A stretch of 64,000 bases of DNA from Aquila chrysaetos chrysaetos (taxonomy: Eukaryota; Chordata; Aves; Accipitriformes; Accipitridae). Of this stretch, positions 19,664-32,799 are shown piece after piece. The DNA lies in assembly GCF_900496995.4 (NCBI RefSeq), contig NC_044018.1:27992858-28056857 (forward strand). The letters run 5' to 3'. Both the position numbers and the translations under genes were made by a program. Position 1 is the stretch's first letter. Each line of letters starts with the position of its first letter. The notes below the pieces were generated by a model. The model did no database searches. It saw only the letters and a list, made by a program, of their open reading frames with translations, and was not told the origin of the DNA.

Positions 19664-21323
19664 CGCGCAGCGGCTGTGGGGAGGGGCGGAGAGCATCAAC
19701 CCTGGGATCCCCCCCCTGCTTTGAGGGGGAGACCCCAGCCCCACCACCCCCCCCCGCTCAACTCACCATCTCGGGGGGGGGACGCTGGATGGCGGCTGTG
19801 GGGTTGCCTCGGCTGCGGGGAGGGGATGTGGGTGAGGTGGTGGCGGGCAGCCCCACGGCAAGCATCACCCCCCACCCATCCTCGCGCGCTCCACCGTCAC
19901 ACCGGCGGCCTCACCGTCACCCTGGCAGCCTCACCGGCACGTCCTCGTCACCGCCTGGCGAGTGCCGGCAGCGATAGCGGCAAGAAGCCCGGTGGCCCAT
20001 GGCTGCTGTCTAGTGGCACGGCCATGGGATACTGACTCTCTGTGAGCCGGGGGCTCCCATGGAGACTGGGGGGTTCTGGAGCATGGGGGTGGGTGCGGGA
20101 GTGGGGGGCAGGGATGGAGGGGGGGGGAAGAGGGGCCGCAGGTCTGGGCCCAGGGCTGCTGGGCCTCGGGGCAGGCCCCATGTGCGCCATGTTGAGGCTC
20201 GGCCTGGCCGCCAGCAGAGCCCGCCTTCTTCTCACATGGGTCTTCACCGGCATAGGTTTGGGGGGCTGTCAGTCTCCTCTCCTGAGGTGATGCTGCCTCT
20301 GATTGGTCACCTAGGCTGTCACTCTGCCCTGGTTTGACGCCTGCCCTTCCCTGAGGGCTGCCTCTGAGCAGCCCCAGGTGGTCAGGCTGCCCAGGTGCAG
20401 TTCACCTGAGGTGACGCTCTCCCCGACTGGCCCACTGGGCTGTCACTCTGACCTGGTCTGGGGCTCGCACGGCCCATCCCTGAGGTGATGCTGCCTCTGA
20501 CTGGCTGCCTGGGGTGGTCACCCTCCCGCCACCAACAGTGCCCGCCCTGCCCTGAGGGGACGTTTCATCTGGCTGGCTGCCTGGGATTTCCCCCTTGCTC
20601 CTCCCATCAAATGATGGGTCAGACAGTTTATCAATCTTCCGTGTGCTGCTCTCCCACCAGGCGTGATTGGTGGAGCCAGCATGCCCCGCCCCCACACGCT
20701 GCCCAGCTTTTTCGACTCTTGCCCCCTTTCCTGCAGGCCTCAAAGCCTGATTGGTTGCCTACGTATCAATCACGTGCCTTGCCTTGCCCCCACCTCCTCA
20801 AATGCGATTGCCTGTCCCGGGTCCCCTGACTCCCCACAGGCTACCAGGCGGATGTTGCCAGGCGACAAGCTCCGCCTTTAGGGTTTAGACCCTCAACTTG
20901 AAACCGTGGGCCCTAAAAAAAGGCTATGGGTCATAAAAGACAGGTTTGGACCCTAAAAATGAGGATTTCGGCCCTAAAAAGGGGGCGTTGGGCACTCAAA
21001 AGAATGGGCTAGGTGCTAAAAAGGAAGCTTTGGACCCTGAAAAGGAGGGGAACCTCTTGGTTCCTCTGTGACCCCCAGAAAGGAAGCTTTGGTCGTGAAT
21101 ATAGGGCTTTGGGCACTCCAGTGGAGGCTTCCAGCTGTAAGAGAGGGCTTTGGACCCTCAAAATGAGAGGAGGGGTCCTGTGTAATCAAAATAACCAAAA
21201 CGTCTCGTGATGTTCCAAGCCAGACTAGTCAAAAGGACTCAACGAGACGATGAACGCAACTGCACATTCACAGGAGATGGCATTAGGTGACACAAATTTT
21301 GTGTGCTGGGGGTGGGCGGGCTC
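19664..21323. repeat. tandem amplification unit 3 (FBXO24 5' flank, CCAAT array, CCCTAAAA array)
   Basis: This is the second full-length match to 15796-17350, in the same order and orientation, ending in element R copy 3. It keeps the ~110 bases that unit 1 has lost. Confidence 0.9.
19767..19812 (-). pseudogene. FBXO24: FBXO24-like mini-exon, copy 3
   Basis: It encodes the same peptide (RGNPTAAIQRPPPEM) with acceptor and ATG|GTGAGT donor as the copy at 17863-17908. The next exon is again represented only by its acceptor and first 12 bases before element R. No coding capacity beyond this exon remains. Confidence 0.7.
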
Positions 21324-21728
21324 TGAAATGTGTTCATCTGATTCGTGTCAATATAAACAGTGCTAGGGCCGCATAATAAAATGTGACCCTCACTGTAACC
21401 ATTTTGTCGGTCCTCGTATAACCGCAGGCCAGGAGGAAACAGATGATATGTATATAGTTCTTTTTTGCCAGCCCCAAACCGGTTTTGTTGTTAACTGCGC
21501 AGTGTTAAACAAGAGATCCTAGGGGAGAACTGAGGCATTTATCATAGTATTAAGCGAGGTTACGAACGGGGTGATCTTTAGTATGTATGAATAGAGGGTG
21601 TATTGAAGTGGCAGTGTGTGAGCAATTTGTTATATGCACTTGTTGGGGGGGGAGGTGTCCGTTGCGGCCTTGCTTGGCTTTTGATGGCCACAGCTGGTGC
21701 TGTGCGGGGTGTCGCCTGTTGCACAGGA
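21324..21728. repeat. element R, copy 3 (405 bp)
   Basis: Third copy. On its right it meets a different sequence, the LTR starting TGTCTGCTGTC at 21729, so the junction at …CACAGGA is shared by all three copies on the left side only. Confidence 0.85.
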
Positions 21729-22094
21729 TGTCTGCTGTCATGCCCGAGCAGTGAGGAGCTTGGTCGGAGATACATTGTACAGAAGACCCCTCAGCCAATG
21801 AGGAGAGTTCGAGAAGTTTTCTAGGAGAACTGAAGACCCCTCAGCCAATGAGGAGAGTTCGAGAAGTCTCTAGGAGAGCTACTGCACCTGCACAACCAGG
21901 AGGTGGAGAGTCTTTTGGAAGGACACGATGTAACTGATGTTAGACTATAAAAGAAGCTGGGTTGTTTTTCACAGTGTGCGTCTTGGTAGAGCAGAGACTC
22001 CCGACGCACCCAGCGCTGTTTGCTTGCGTTTATTCATTTACTAAATTGTAAACTTTGATTGGAATCCTGTTTGGGACTAAACTCATTTATCACA
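21729..22094 (+). mobile_element. endogenous retroviral LTR with duplicated U3 repeat
   Basis: The element reads TGTCTGC… to …TTTATCACA. It has a 36-base direct repeat (21782-21817 and 21832-21867, period 50) holding a CCAAT box, TATAAAAG at 21946-21953, and a downstream R/U5-like part. This is the U3-R-U5 layout of an LTR. No target-site duplication is visible, and the right end touches a CR1 3' end, so the exact boundary is uncertain by about 10 bases. Confidence 0.6.
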
Positions 22095-22740
22095 GTTTGG
22101 GTTGGAAGGGACCCTAAAGATCATCTCCATGGGCAGGGACACCTTCCAGCAGACCAGGTTGCTCCAAGCCCCATCCAGCCTGGCCCTCAACACTGCCAGG
22201 GATGGTGCAGCTACGGCCTCTCTGGGTGACCTGTTTAGGGCCTCACCGCGCTCACAGCAAAGAGCTTCTTCCTCATATCTAATCTCAATCTACCCTCCTT
22301 CAGTTTAAAGCCATTACCCCTTGTCCTGTCGCTACATACCCTTGTAAAAAGTCCCCCTCCAGCTTCCCTGTAGGCCCCCTTAGGTACTGGGGGCTGCTAT
22401 AAGGTCTCCCCGAGCCTTCTCTCCTCCAGGCCGAACAACCCCAACCTTCTCGGCCTCTCCTACGAGGACAGCTCGTTCCAGCTCCCCGATCATCTTTGTG
22501 GCCCTCCTCCGGACTCGCTCCAACAAGTCCATGTCCTTCTTATGGTGGGTGCCCCAGAGCTGGTCGCAGTACTGCAGGTGGGGTCTCACCAGAGTGGAGT
22601 ACGGGGAGAGAATCACCTCCCTCAACCAGCTGGTCACGCTGCTTTGGATGCAGCCCAGGATACAGCTGGCTTTCTGGGATGCAAACGCACATTGCCTGGT
22701 CACGTTGGGCTTCTCGTCAACCAACTTCAAGTCCTTCTCC
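22095..22740 (-). mobile_element. CR1 LINE, 3' part of ORF2 and 3' UTR
   Basis: The plus strand starts with the reverse complement of a CR1 3' end (GTTTGGGTTGGAAGGGACCC). The minus strand encodes ASCILGCIQSSVTSWLREVI, then HLQYCDQLWGTHHKKDMDLL and RRRATKMI, which is the CR1 reverse-transcriptase C-terminus. The 5' truncation at 22740 coincides exactly with the left edge of the second duplication copy. Confidence 0.9.
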
Positions 22741-22753
22741 TTGTCTCGCACAG

Positions 22754-22888
22754 GCAGAAACTGCATCCCTATGCTGGCTAATGGCATAGCTCAAAAGCTG
22801 ATGGCTCTGCTAGACAGCCATGTGGAGGATGGAAAGGTACGTGTGCAGCACGCTGCACTGGGTGCTCTCAGAAACCTGGCGATTGCCG
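22754..22888 (+). pseudogene. RAP1GDS1: RAP1GDS1-like exon, second copy
   Basis: A 135-base exon identical in length and phase to 8671-8805, with acceptor and GTAAGC donor. The two preceding RAP1GDS1 exons are not duplicated, so this is an isolated exon preceded by a CR1 element and cannot be part of a working gene. Confidence 0.9.
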
Positions 22889-24750
22889 GTAAGCCTCGCT
22901 TTGCATTGCTCGTTACCCGACGGTGAAATTCTGTTCTCCCACGGTACCCCGCCGGGGGACGGGGGGGGAGAACTGACTGACGGTCCTAGAGACGGGTCAG
23001 ACGGCTGCTTTCCAGCCAGGCCCATCATCACTTTTATGTCTTTAGCACAGCAGTTCTGACAAGCGGTTTTAAATGCGTCACAGGCCTACTGACCATCCTT
23101 TCCCCCTTTGAGCCCACAGTATTATCCCCCACCAAGGAAAGGGCAGCTTTGTAACAGGCAGGGAGCGGAGGCGGCCTCGGATATGGTTTCTCAACCTCTT
23201 CTGTCCACAGCACTCGGTTTTTTTGTTTGATTGTTTGGTTTCCTTGGGGATCTCTCTCTCTCTCAGCTGAGGGTCCCCACCAGAGAGCAGCGCCCACTTT
23301 GTTGAAACACTGCATCTTACTGTAACTTCCCGAGGCTTTGACAATTCCCAAATTAGAGCTGGAGGTAGGCTGTTAGAATAGCCAGCCTATTGCAATTAGT
23401 TACTGTTTGTAGGCAATGAGCTGAATGCGAATTTTGTCATTTTTTAGTAGCTTAACTTGTATGAGCTTTGATTACCCAAGCACAAAAGGCAGAGCACATG
23501 CACATAAAACCAAAGCAAGTCTGTGATACTTGTGTATGCTTTCTCGTACCAAGCCAAAAAAAGCCTTTCACCCATTTAACCTTATTTTACTACCTTCAGT
23601 TTTGGCAAACAATAACTTTCGAAAAATGATCATGCATACCTAACTAAACCCATGCGGCTTTAGTGGTATGCCATGTGCTTACCTCTCTCAGGTGAGTAAT
23701 TCTATTCACTTCCATCAGGCAGCGAGCTCCCCTGCAGCCTGAGCTCAAGGATGTCTTGCCAGAGACCTACATAAGACTACTACAGAGACTACTCAGGCTC
23801 CAGCAGCCGGGGACACGTTTACACGGAAGGTGGCAAACGTTATCACCCACTGCCCCCCAGGCCTCCCCCCCTCCCCAGGATGCCATCCTTCATGGCCCCA
23901 CAGCGCTGTGGCCGCCTGTCCCCATCCCCAGTGGAGCTGGCCCTGTGGCCGGTTGCACCCCATCTCACGGGGCGCATTTGAGCAATCTCGTAGCCGGTGG
24001 CCCTGTCCCCGCTGACCCACCGCCACCCGCCGGCACAGCCCTGGCTGCTCCCTGCCAGCTTCTCCCGCCGCTCGCAGGTTTCGCTGCTGAGGGGAAAGGC
24101 CCTGTCGGATAGTGGCCGCAACGACCCGGGCTGCCACCTCCCGAATGCGATGCCGCTGCACACAGCTGCTCGAGGGACCAGAGCCGAAGCCTGTGGGTCA
24201 CTGCCTGCCTGCCGCGTGCCCCGACTCCCTCCTGGTGTCCCTTCGCATGGCAGCAGCTGCTGCTCTCTGAGCAAGCGAGAGACCCCATTCCTCTTGGGAG
24301 CCTGCAAGCATGCTGCCTGCCTGGGCTAGAGCAGAGGGCTAGTCTTTATTCTTCCCCTTCCTGGGCTCTTGTTTCCCCCCTGGGGCTGGATGCTGGATCC
24401 TGGTGGGCGCTGGACGCCGGAGCCCATGTGGTGTGGCCATCCATGCACATGTGCACACCCGTGGTGCACGCACGCCTGTGTGAGCGTCTGCTGGGACTAC
24501 ATGCGCAGCCTGGCTCCTGCTTGGTCCTGCGGTGGGGAGCTGTGGCAGCCGGCTGGTGAAGGAACCAGCAAACCCGGCAGGGAGACATCGACAGGTGGTG
24601 CCTGCGGTCGCTCCCACCGGTGGGCTAAGAGCCATGCTGAGAGTGATGCCCCGTTCCCCAGTGGAAGCGGCTGGGCCCCAGCTCAGCTCTTGGCGCCAGC
24701 CCAGGGAGTTGATGGCCATGCCACAGTGGACAGCGATGGCTGTGTCTCTG

Positions 24751-24799
24751 TGATGTCACCTTGGGCCTGTGACATCGGCGCCCCGGCGGGTATAAAAGG
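24751..24799 (+). promoter_or_regulatory. CRE-like inverted pair plus TATA box of gene X, copy 2
   Basis: Base-for-base copy of 10671-10719: GATGTCAC…GTGACATC, then TATAAAAGG at 24791. The promoter is intact, so this copy could still be transcribed. Confidence 0.6.
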
Positions 24800-24982
24800 G
24801 GCTGCTCCCAGAGGCGGGGGAGCATTTGGGGGAGAACCTCGGTGCTGCTAGGCAGGAGTTTGGAGACGACTCGCCAACAACCTGTCCTGTGTCCACCGTG
24901 CAGCGGAAGGCCCCGACGGGGGAGAGGAGAGCGAGGGCAGAGTAGCTTCGTGGACCCCGCACGGGCGCCCGGCACAGCAGGG

Positions 24983-26961
24983 ATGGGGGAGCTCCTTCCC
25001 TCCCCATCAGTCCCTGGTGCCCGCAACACCTCCTGCTATGGTGTCCGCAGCAGGGGGAAGATGGTGCCTGGGTGCAGCTCGTCTTCTTGGGACTGCGTCG
25101 TGGCACGCTGTTTGGAAAAGAACAGCCAGGAGCTGCAGCAGCTGGAGAGGCAGGTGGCCCAGATGAAGGCAAGTTCACAGAACCATAGTCTGGCTGAGGT
25201 TGGAAGGGACCTCTGGGGATGATCTGGTCTCGTCCCATGCCCCGGCTCAGGTGCGGTCACCTAGAGCCAGCTGCTCAGGACCATGTCCAGATGTGGACTG
25301 TGTCCAGAGTTGGGCCTGGGGGTCCCTCTGTCTGCCTGCAGGGCTGGGAAAGAGAGGGGACGCGAGGGCAAAGGCAGTGCCCGAGGGCAGCCGCGAAGGG
25401 ATAATGCGGAGGGGAGTGCCCTTGTGGAGTGTCCCGGTGCCCTGATGGCTCCTCCTCCTCCCCCCTCCTCTCTCGCAGGAGCACTTTCAAATGGCAAAGA
25501 GGGAGGCAGCCGCAAGCCTGGAAGTGGCGCAGAAGTTACCCTTTCCGGCGCATGGCTCCCTGCGACGTCGCCCGCTGGCTTCGCAGAGGGAGCAGTGGTC
25601 GGAGGTGGCAGAAGCTCTTCAGGAGCAGGCTCTGATCAATGAGGTACTGGGGACAGGAGGGACGGGGGCTTAACACGTTTGTGGGGGAACCCCTCTCTTA
25701 GAAGAGGCATGGCACGGATCCTTAACCAGGGCCTTTGCTTCTGCAGCTGCTCAGGAACAAGCTCCAGCACCTGCTGGAGAGACAGGCAGGTCTCCAAGAG
25801 CCAACAGCTTTGTGAGTGCCAACGGGGCCCTGACTGAAATCTGGGGCAGGGGGGTCGGGGGGGTTGCTGAGCAGCACTGGGCAGGCCTCTGCTGCTCACA
25901 GACATCTTTCTGGCTCCTCCAGCCTGCTCTGGAGAGCCCTTTGACTTTGCGTAAGCGGCTCAAAACAACACTGAGCGTCTCGGGACTCCTGGAAGCAGCT
26001 CTGAGCAGCTCCCAGGCTCTCCTCCGTGCCCTCCGGGCCTGGGGTGCGGGGTGGGTCTGTGCGGTGCCGGGATGCCGGGGCTGGCTGGTGCCAGCCCCAG
26101 CAGAGGCTGGGCAGCACCCTGGCTCTCTGCTGGCCACCCAGGGGTTCACCGTGCTGGCCAAGGTCTCTTCTCACAGCCCAAACCCCGTGGTGTCCGTAGC
26201 AGGGGGAAGACGGCGCAGGCAGACATGGCAGGCGAGAGCCTGCTGCAGGAGCTGGTGGCTGCGCGGCTGGTAGGACAGACAACCCCACTGTGGGCCTTGG
26301 GGAGGGAAGGGTCTGCACTGTGCCCAGGGGACATGGGGGGCACTCACTGATCTCAGCAGTGGACGAGGAGGAGGGGGTCTGAGCCCCACAGACCCAGCTG
26401 CCTCACGCACCCCAACGCCATGTCCCTGTGTGCCTTGGCTTGTAGGAGGAGCAGCTGGCTTCAAGGAGGGCATAGGTCCCTTCTTGGCTGCGGTGAGTTG
26501 CTCTGGTGGGCTCGGGGTGACGGGGCTCTTCCCCCTACGCAGCGGGATGCCCGTGCCAGTGGTCCAAGGGCATTGGGCAGCTTTGGACCTTGTCAGGGAT
26601 CAAGTACTCAGGATTTCTTTTTCTTCCTTGCTTGGGCAGCACATAGCAGGGGCTTTGGGGGCCCACTGGGGAGATGTACAGCCGAGCCTCACCCCAGTCC
26701 CAAGCAGGATGTGTTGTGCCCAGCACGGTGCAAGGTCCCCCACGGTGGCATTCAAAGAGGGTGGTTGTCGAGAGCTGGAGACAAATTTACCCCATGCTCG
26801 GCTCCGGCCTAACCTTTCTCCTGTCCCGCAGGAGATTTCTTCTGTTCCTCGCCTTCCTGCAGATCGCCATCCTCATCTTGGTCCTCCTGAAGAGGGACAT
26901 CCTCAGTGGAGTGCTGACAGACGCCTTTGGGAGCTGCCCAGTGAGGTCCCAGTTCTCTTGA
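24983..26961 (+). pseudogene. gene X copy 2, with an in-frame stop before the membrane anchor
   Basis: Exons are 24983-25168, 25479-25643, about 25747-25811, 26177-26269, 26446-26492 and 26832-26961. The first four and the last match copy 1. In the 47-base penultimate exon an extra G and a lost A (compared with copy 1) turn …RRHKVTSWL into …RRA-stop. The frame is regained three codons later, so the splice phase is kept. If real, the product would lose the transmembrane anchor and become soluble. The neighbourhood (26340-26830) is rich in single-base differences, so sequencing error is a serious alternative. Confidence 0.6.
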
Positions 26962-28257
26962 AATAAAACTAGAAAGAGAACAAAGAAATCTGTGATTGTA
27001 GGACAAGCGTGTCACCTTGTCAACGTTACGTAAGAAAAACCACCATGTAAAGATGGCTTTGAAGCCATGTGCAAGGGACCTTGACTGACAAGAAGGGGAA
27101 GGGCCTTGCTGTTGGAAGGGGAGGCCGCTGTCGTCGGTGCCCTTAGGAGCCTCCTGGGCTGCTTATGTCCTGCTGTCGTCCCTCCAGCAGGTCTCTCCGA
27201 AATCCCCCATGAGGACCAGGGCCCACGAGAACATGAGGCTGCTCCTACCTGTTTGTTGAGGGCCTCACCCGCTTCTTCTCCCCGGCCAGGCAGCCTGTGG
27301 CAGGCACCCACTTGCAACGTCACCCTTCCCTGTCTGCTCTTTAGTCCTTACCCAGGAGCCCTCAGTCAGCTCTTCACCCATCCCCAGGCAGAGCTCCACG
27401 CTCTCCAGCTGCTCCCTCACATAAAGGGCAACTCCCGTCCTCCTTGTGCTGGCCTGTCCCTCCAGAAGAGCCTGTGTCCCTCCAGTGCTCACCCCAGTCC
27501 TGGCCGCCATCCCCACAAGATCATGGCCCAGCAACCTGCCCCCAGGGCTCAAACCCACCAGGGCCAGAGGTGGCCCCCACCCCAGGGAAGCCCCGCGCTG
27601 GGGGGACAGGACTGGTGTGAGGGGATGCAGCCAGGGCTCCGTCCCCAGTGCCCACTCTGCATGCTGGGGGGTCCCTCTGCCCCCCTCACCTCTGGCTTGA
27701 GGGGGTCGCAGCCCCATGGCTGGATCTACTCAGGGTTAGTTTTGCACCAGGTTCTCCCTCACCAAAAACGAGGTTCCCCCCTTCCATCCCCCAGTCCCAG
27801 CAATAATCATCTCCACCAGCCTGTGGGGGGGCCATGCGCCCCTGCCCCAGGCCACCCCCACCCGCTCGGGGTCATCCCCATCCCACACACACACACTACC
27901 TCCTGCCCCACGGCTGGCAACGAGGAGACGTTCTCCCCGTGGGTCGCAGCTTTCTGACAGAGCAATTGGATTTAGTGCACCGAGGAGGCTGCGGGGGGGG
28001 TGGGGTGGGGGGGTTATGCACCATGAAAAGACACATTTAAAACCCAGCAGCTGGGCCGCGCTCATGCCCCACAGCCTAGAGGACATGCTGACACGGATAC
28101 ACTTTGAGCTGAGCTGTTTATTGGGGTAAATCGGGGGTGTACAGAGACAGCACCACCCCCCGCCCCGAGGTGGGAATGGAGGGGTGGGGAGGACCCCTCC
28201 AGCCCCCATGCTGGGCAGGGGGGCAGAGCCAGGGTGTATACACGCAGGGGCTGGTAC

Positions 28258-28611
28258 CTGCTTGGGGAGGGAGAGATTCCCAGAGGGTCGCAGGGCCCTG
28301 GCGGCGGCAGGGATGCCCGATGCGAGGGTGACTCCAGGGTGCTGGCACTTCTGCAGCTGCCTTGACACGGGCATCTATGTCCACAAAGTTGTCCTCTACA
28401 ACAGCCAGGTTTTCCTTCATTGTCTGCTGGACCTGGGGGGGGGGGGGGGGCGAGTGGGGAAGGGGGGTGAGCGGCGGGGGCAGGAAGGGGATCCCACTCC
28501 AGCCCAGTGGGTGTTGGTGGGACCCACCTCGGCCAGCAGCATGGTGTTGGCCTTGAGAGCACCCGCTATCTCCTGCTGCGTGGTGTCCAAGTGCATGAGG
28601 ACCTGCCCAAA
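28258..28611 (-). pseudogene. gene Y copy 2, frameshifted
   Basis: The first exon (28611-28528) is intact and identical in frame to copy 1. The second (28432-28258) is 175 bases instead of 174: one extra C at about 28361, at CTGC(C)TTGACACG, shifts the frame after DARVK. The protein would diverge from LQKCQHPGV onward. AATAAA on this strand remains at about 28121. Confidence 0.6.
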
Positions 28612-28677
28612 CTGTGTGCTGGGAGTTTTACCGAAATCTGGAATAAAACTCCTTAATACCAATGTGAAGTTAAGAAG

Positions 28678-30829
<2,152 letters not shown>

Positions 30830-31329
30830 NNNNNNNNNNNNNNNNNNNNNNNNNNNNNNNNNNNNNNNNNNNNNNNNNNNNNNNNNNNNNNNNNNNNNNN
30901 NNNNNNNNNNNNNNNNNNNNNNNNNNNNNNNNNNNNNNNNNNNNNNNNNNNNNNNNNNNNNNNNNNNNNNNNNNNNNNNNNNNNNNNNNNNNNNNNNNNN
31001 NNNNNNNNNNNNNNNNNNNNNNNNNNNNNNNNNNNNNNNNNNNNNNNNNNNNNNNNNNNNNNNNNNNNNNNNNNNNNNNNNNNNNNNNNNNNNNNNNNNN
31101 NNNNNNNNNNNNNNNNNNNNNNNNNNNNNNNNNNNNNNNNNNNNNNNNNNNNNNNNNNNNNNNNNNNNNNNNNNNNNNNNNNNNNNNNNNNNNNNNNNNN
31201 NNNNNNNNNNNNNNNNNNNNNNNNNNNNNNNNNNNNNNNNNNNNNNNNNNNNNNNNNNNNNNNNNNNNNNNNNNNNNNNNNNNNNNNNNNNNNNNNNNNN
31301 NNNNNNNNNNNNNNNNNNNNNNNNNNNNN
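30830..31329. other. assembly gap (500 N)
   Basis: Exactly 500 N, a different convention from the 100-N gaps, perhaps from another assembly step. Confidence 1.
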
Positions 31330-32799
31330 GCAGGGACACAGCTGGGACCAAGAAAGTCTTAAGCTACTTCACAAGAAGCCACCAAAGGTTCATTCATCAA
31401 AGTCCTCAATTTACACCTGAAAGCTGTCACACACACACAGCCTCCAATATCAGCCTTTGTCTCCCATCCTCACATCGTCACCATTGCTCTCATCCTGTGG
31501 ACCAGTCTCAAGACGAGTCCAGACGCTGTGCTCCGAGATCAACCCTGAAGCGTGGCTCCAACATGCAGCTCTTCTTCTACTGCAAGGAAAAGGAGTGGGT
31601 TACGACTGGGAAGACCGCAGGTGTACAACACCATTTGTACTGCTTACTCCTACGGCAGGTGTTTCCCAGAGACCAATGAGCATATTAAGATCCCACGCTA
31701 CAGAAGAGATGAACTGTCCCACAGCAATGTACAATTGCTTAGCACTAGCTGAAGGGCAAACATATGCATACACAGGATCCCCACCCCTCTGCTGCCCAGC
31801 TCCCACCAAGTCCCCCTTAAACTTTGCTTCCTCTCAGCGAGTGATGGAAGTGCAGAAAAAGCCATGACCTGACAGCTGAATTCCCCTATAGGCTGGCTTC
31901 TGCTTTCTTCGCCCTGTGGGAATCGTTCTACTGAATACAATACACCCTCCTCTCACCAAAGGAAAGAAACCCCTCTCCAAAAGTCTTCCCTCTTTTTAAC
32001 AACTTTGCACCTTCTGCTGTGTTTACCAGTTAGTCCACGCTTATTCTCAAGTGACAGTTTCCAGGTTTGCTTCTGCTCCCCTCGTGCCTCTCATCTCCCA
32101 CACTCTGCAGGTGGGTAGAGCCCAGCCAGCCTCTCTGGTGCCATGAGGAAATCTGCGGGATCTATGAGAAACATGATCGGAAGGCAAAAGAAGAAGCGTT
32201 TAAAAAGCTAGGCATACCGAGGAAGCCATGGAAACCACGCGGCTTTCCTCCACGCCTCTGAGCACTGCAAATAAATCCAGAGGTGTATTAAGTCTGGGTT
32301 AAACACGGCTTCAACAGCAGCAGGTGCTGCAGCCACCCACCTCGCTGCCAGTCAGGCAGCAAAACTCCACGGCGCCTGCTGTGGAGTTCACCATGCCAAC
32401 CGCGGGACGTTCTGCCACAGGAGTGCAGCAGATCAAGTTCAACAAGTCTTGACTGTCCATCTTTCTCATCTTTAAGGAGGAGAGCCAAGTCATCACTTTT
32501 ACTCCAGGACGCGCAAGGAGAAGGTGCTTGACCCCAAAATCTCACGAAGAAAACCTAAGGCTCCTTGAGCTCCCACAAACCTGCCTGGAGGGAATTACAC
32601 ACAGGGGAAATCTGTTACGTGCAATTAAATACACCGAAGCGGTCCACAGTCACTGACCAGCCGTTCATAAACAACCCCACGAGCATAACAGGAATTTCTG
32701 AGCGCAGCCTCTACTCGCTGGAACAAACCAGAGACTACTTCCCTCCAAGAAGCCAGGGACAATTCGGCTGCCGAGTATTACCGCTGCTGCCACGCCAAC

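Larger units (their letters stand above)
22741..28677. repeat. large segmental duplication, copy 2
   Basis: Same content and orientation as 8658-14576. The left junction joins a CR1 body directly to the RAP1GDS1 acceptor; the right junction lies inside the LTR whose full form is at 14559. Sequence around 26340-26830 has many one-base differences from copy 1, more than elsewhere. Confidence 0.95.

Noticed and set aside
32102..32261. Plus-strand terminal-exon look-alike (…KHDRKAKEEAFKKLGIPRK…, then AATAAA) after CTCTGCAG
   Set aside because: It looks protein-like and is followed by AATAAA, but it lies inside a DPH7 intron on the opposite strand, has no partner exon, and I know no matching protein. 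Left out as a feature but worth a database search.
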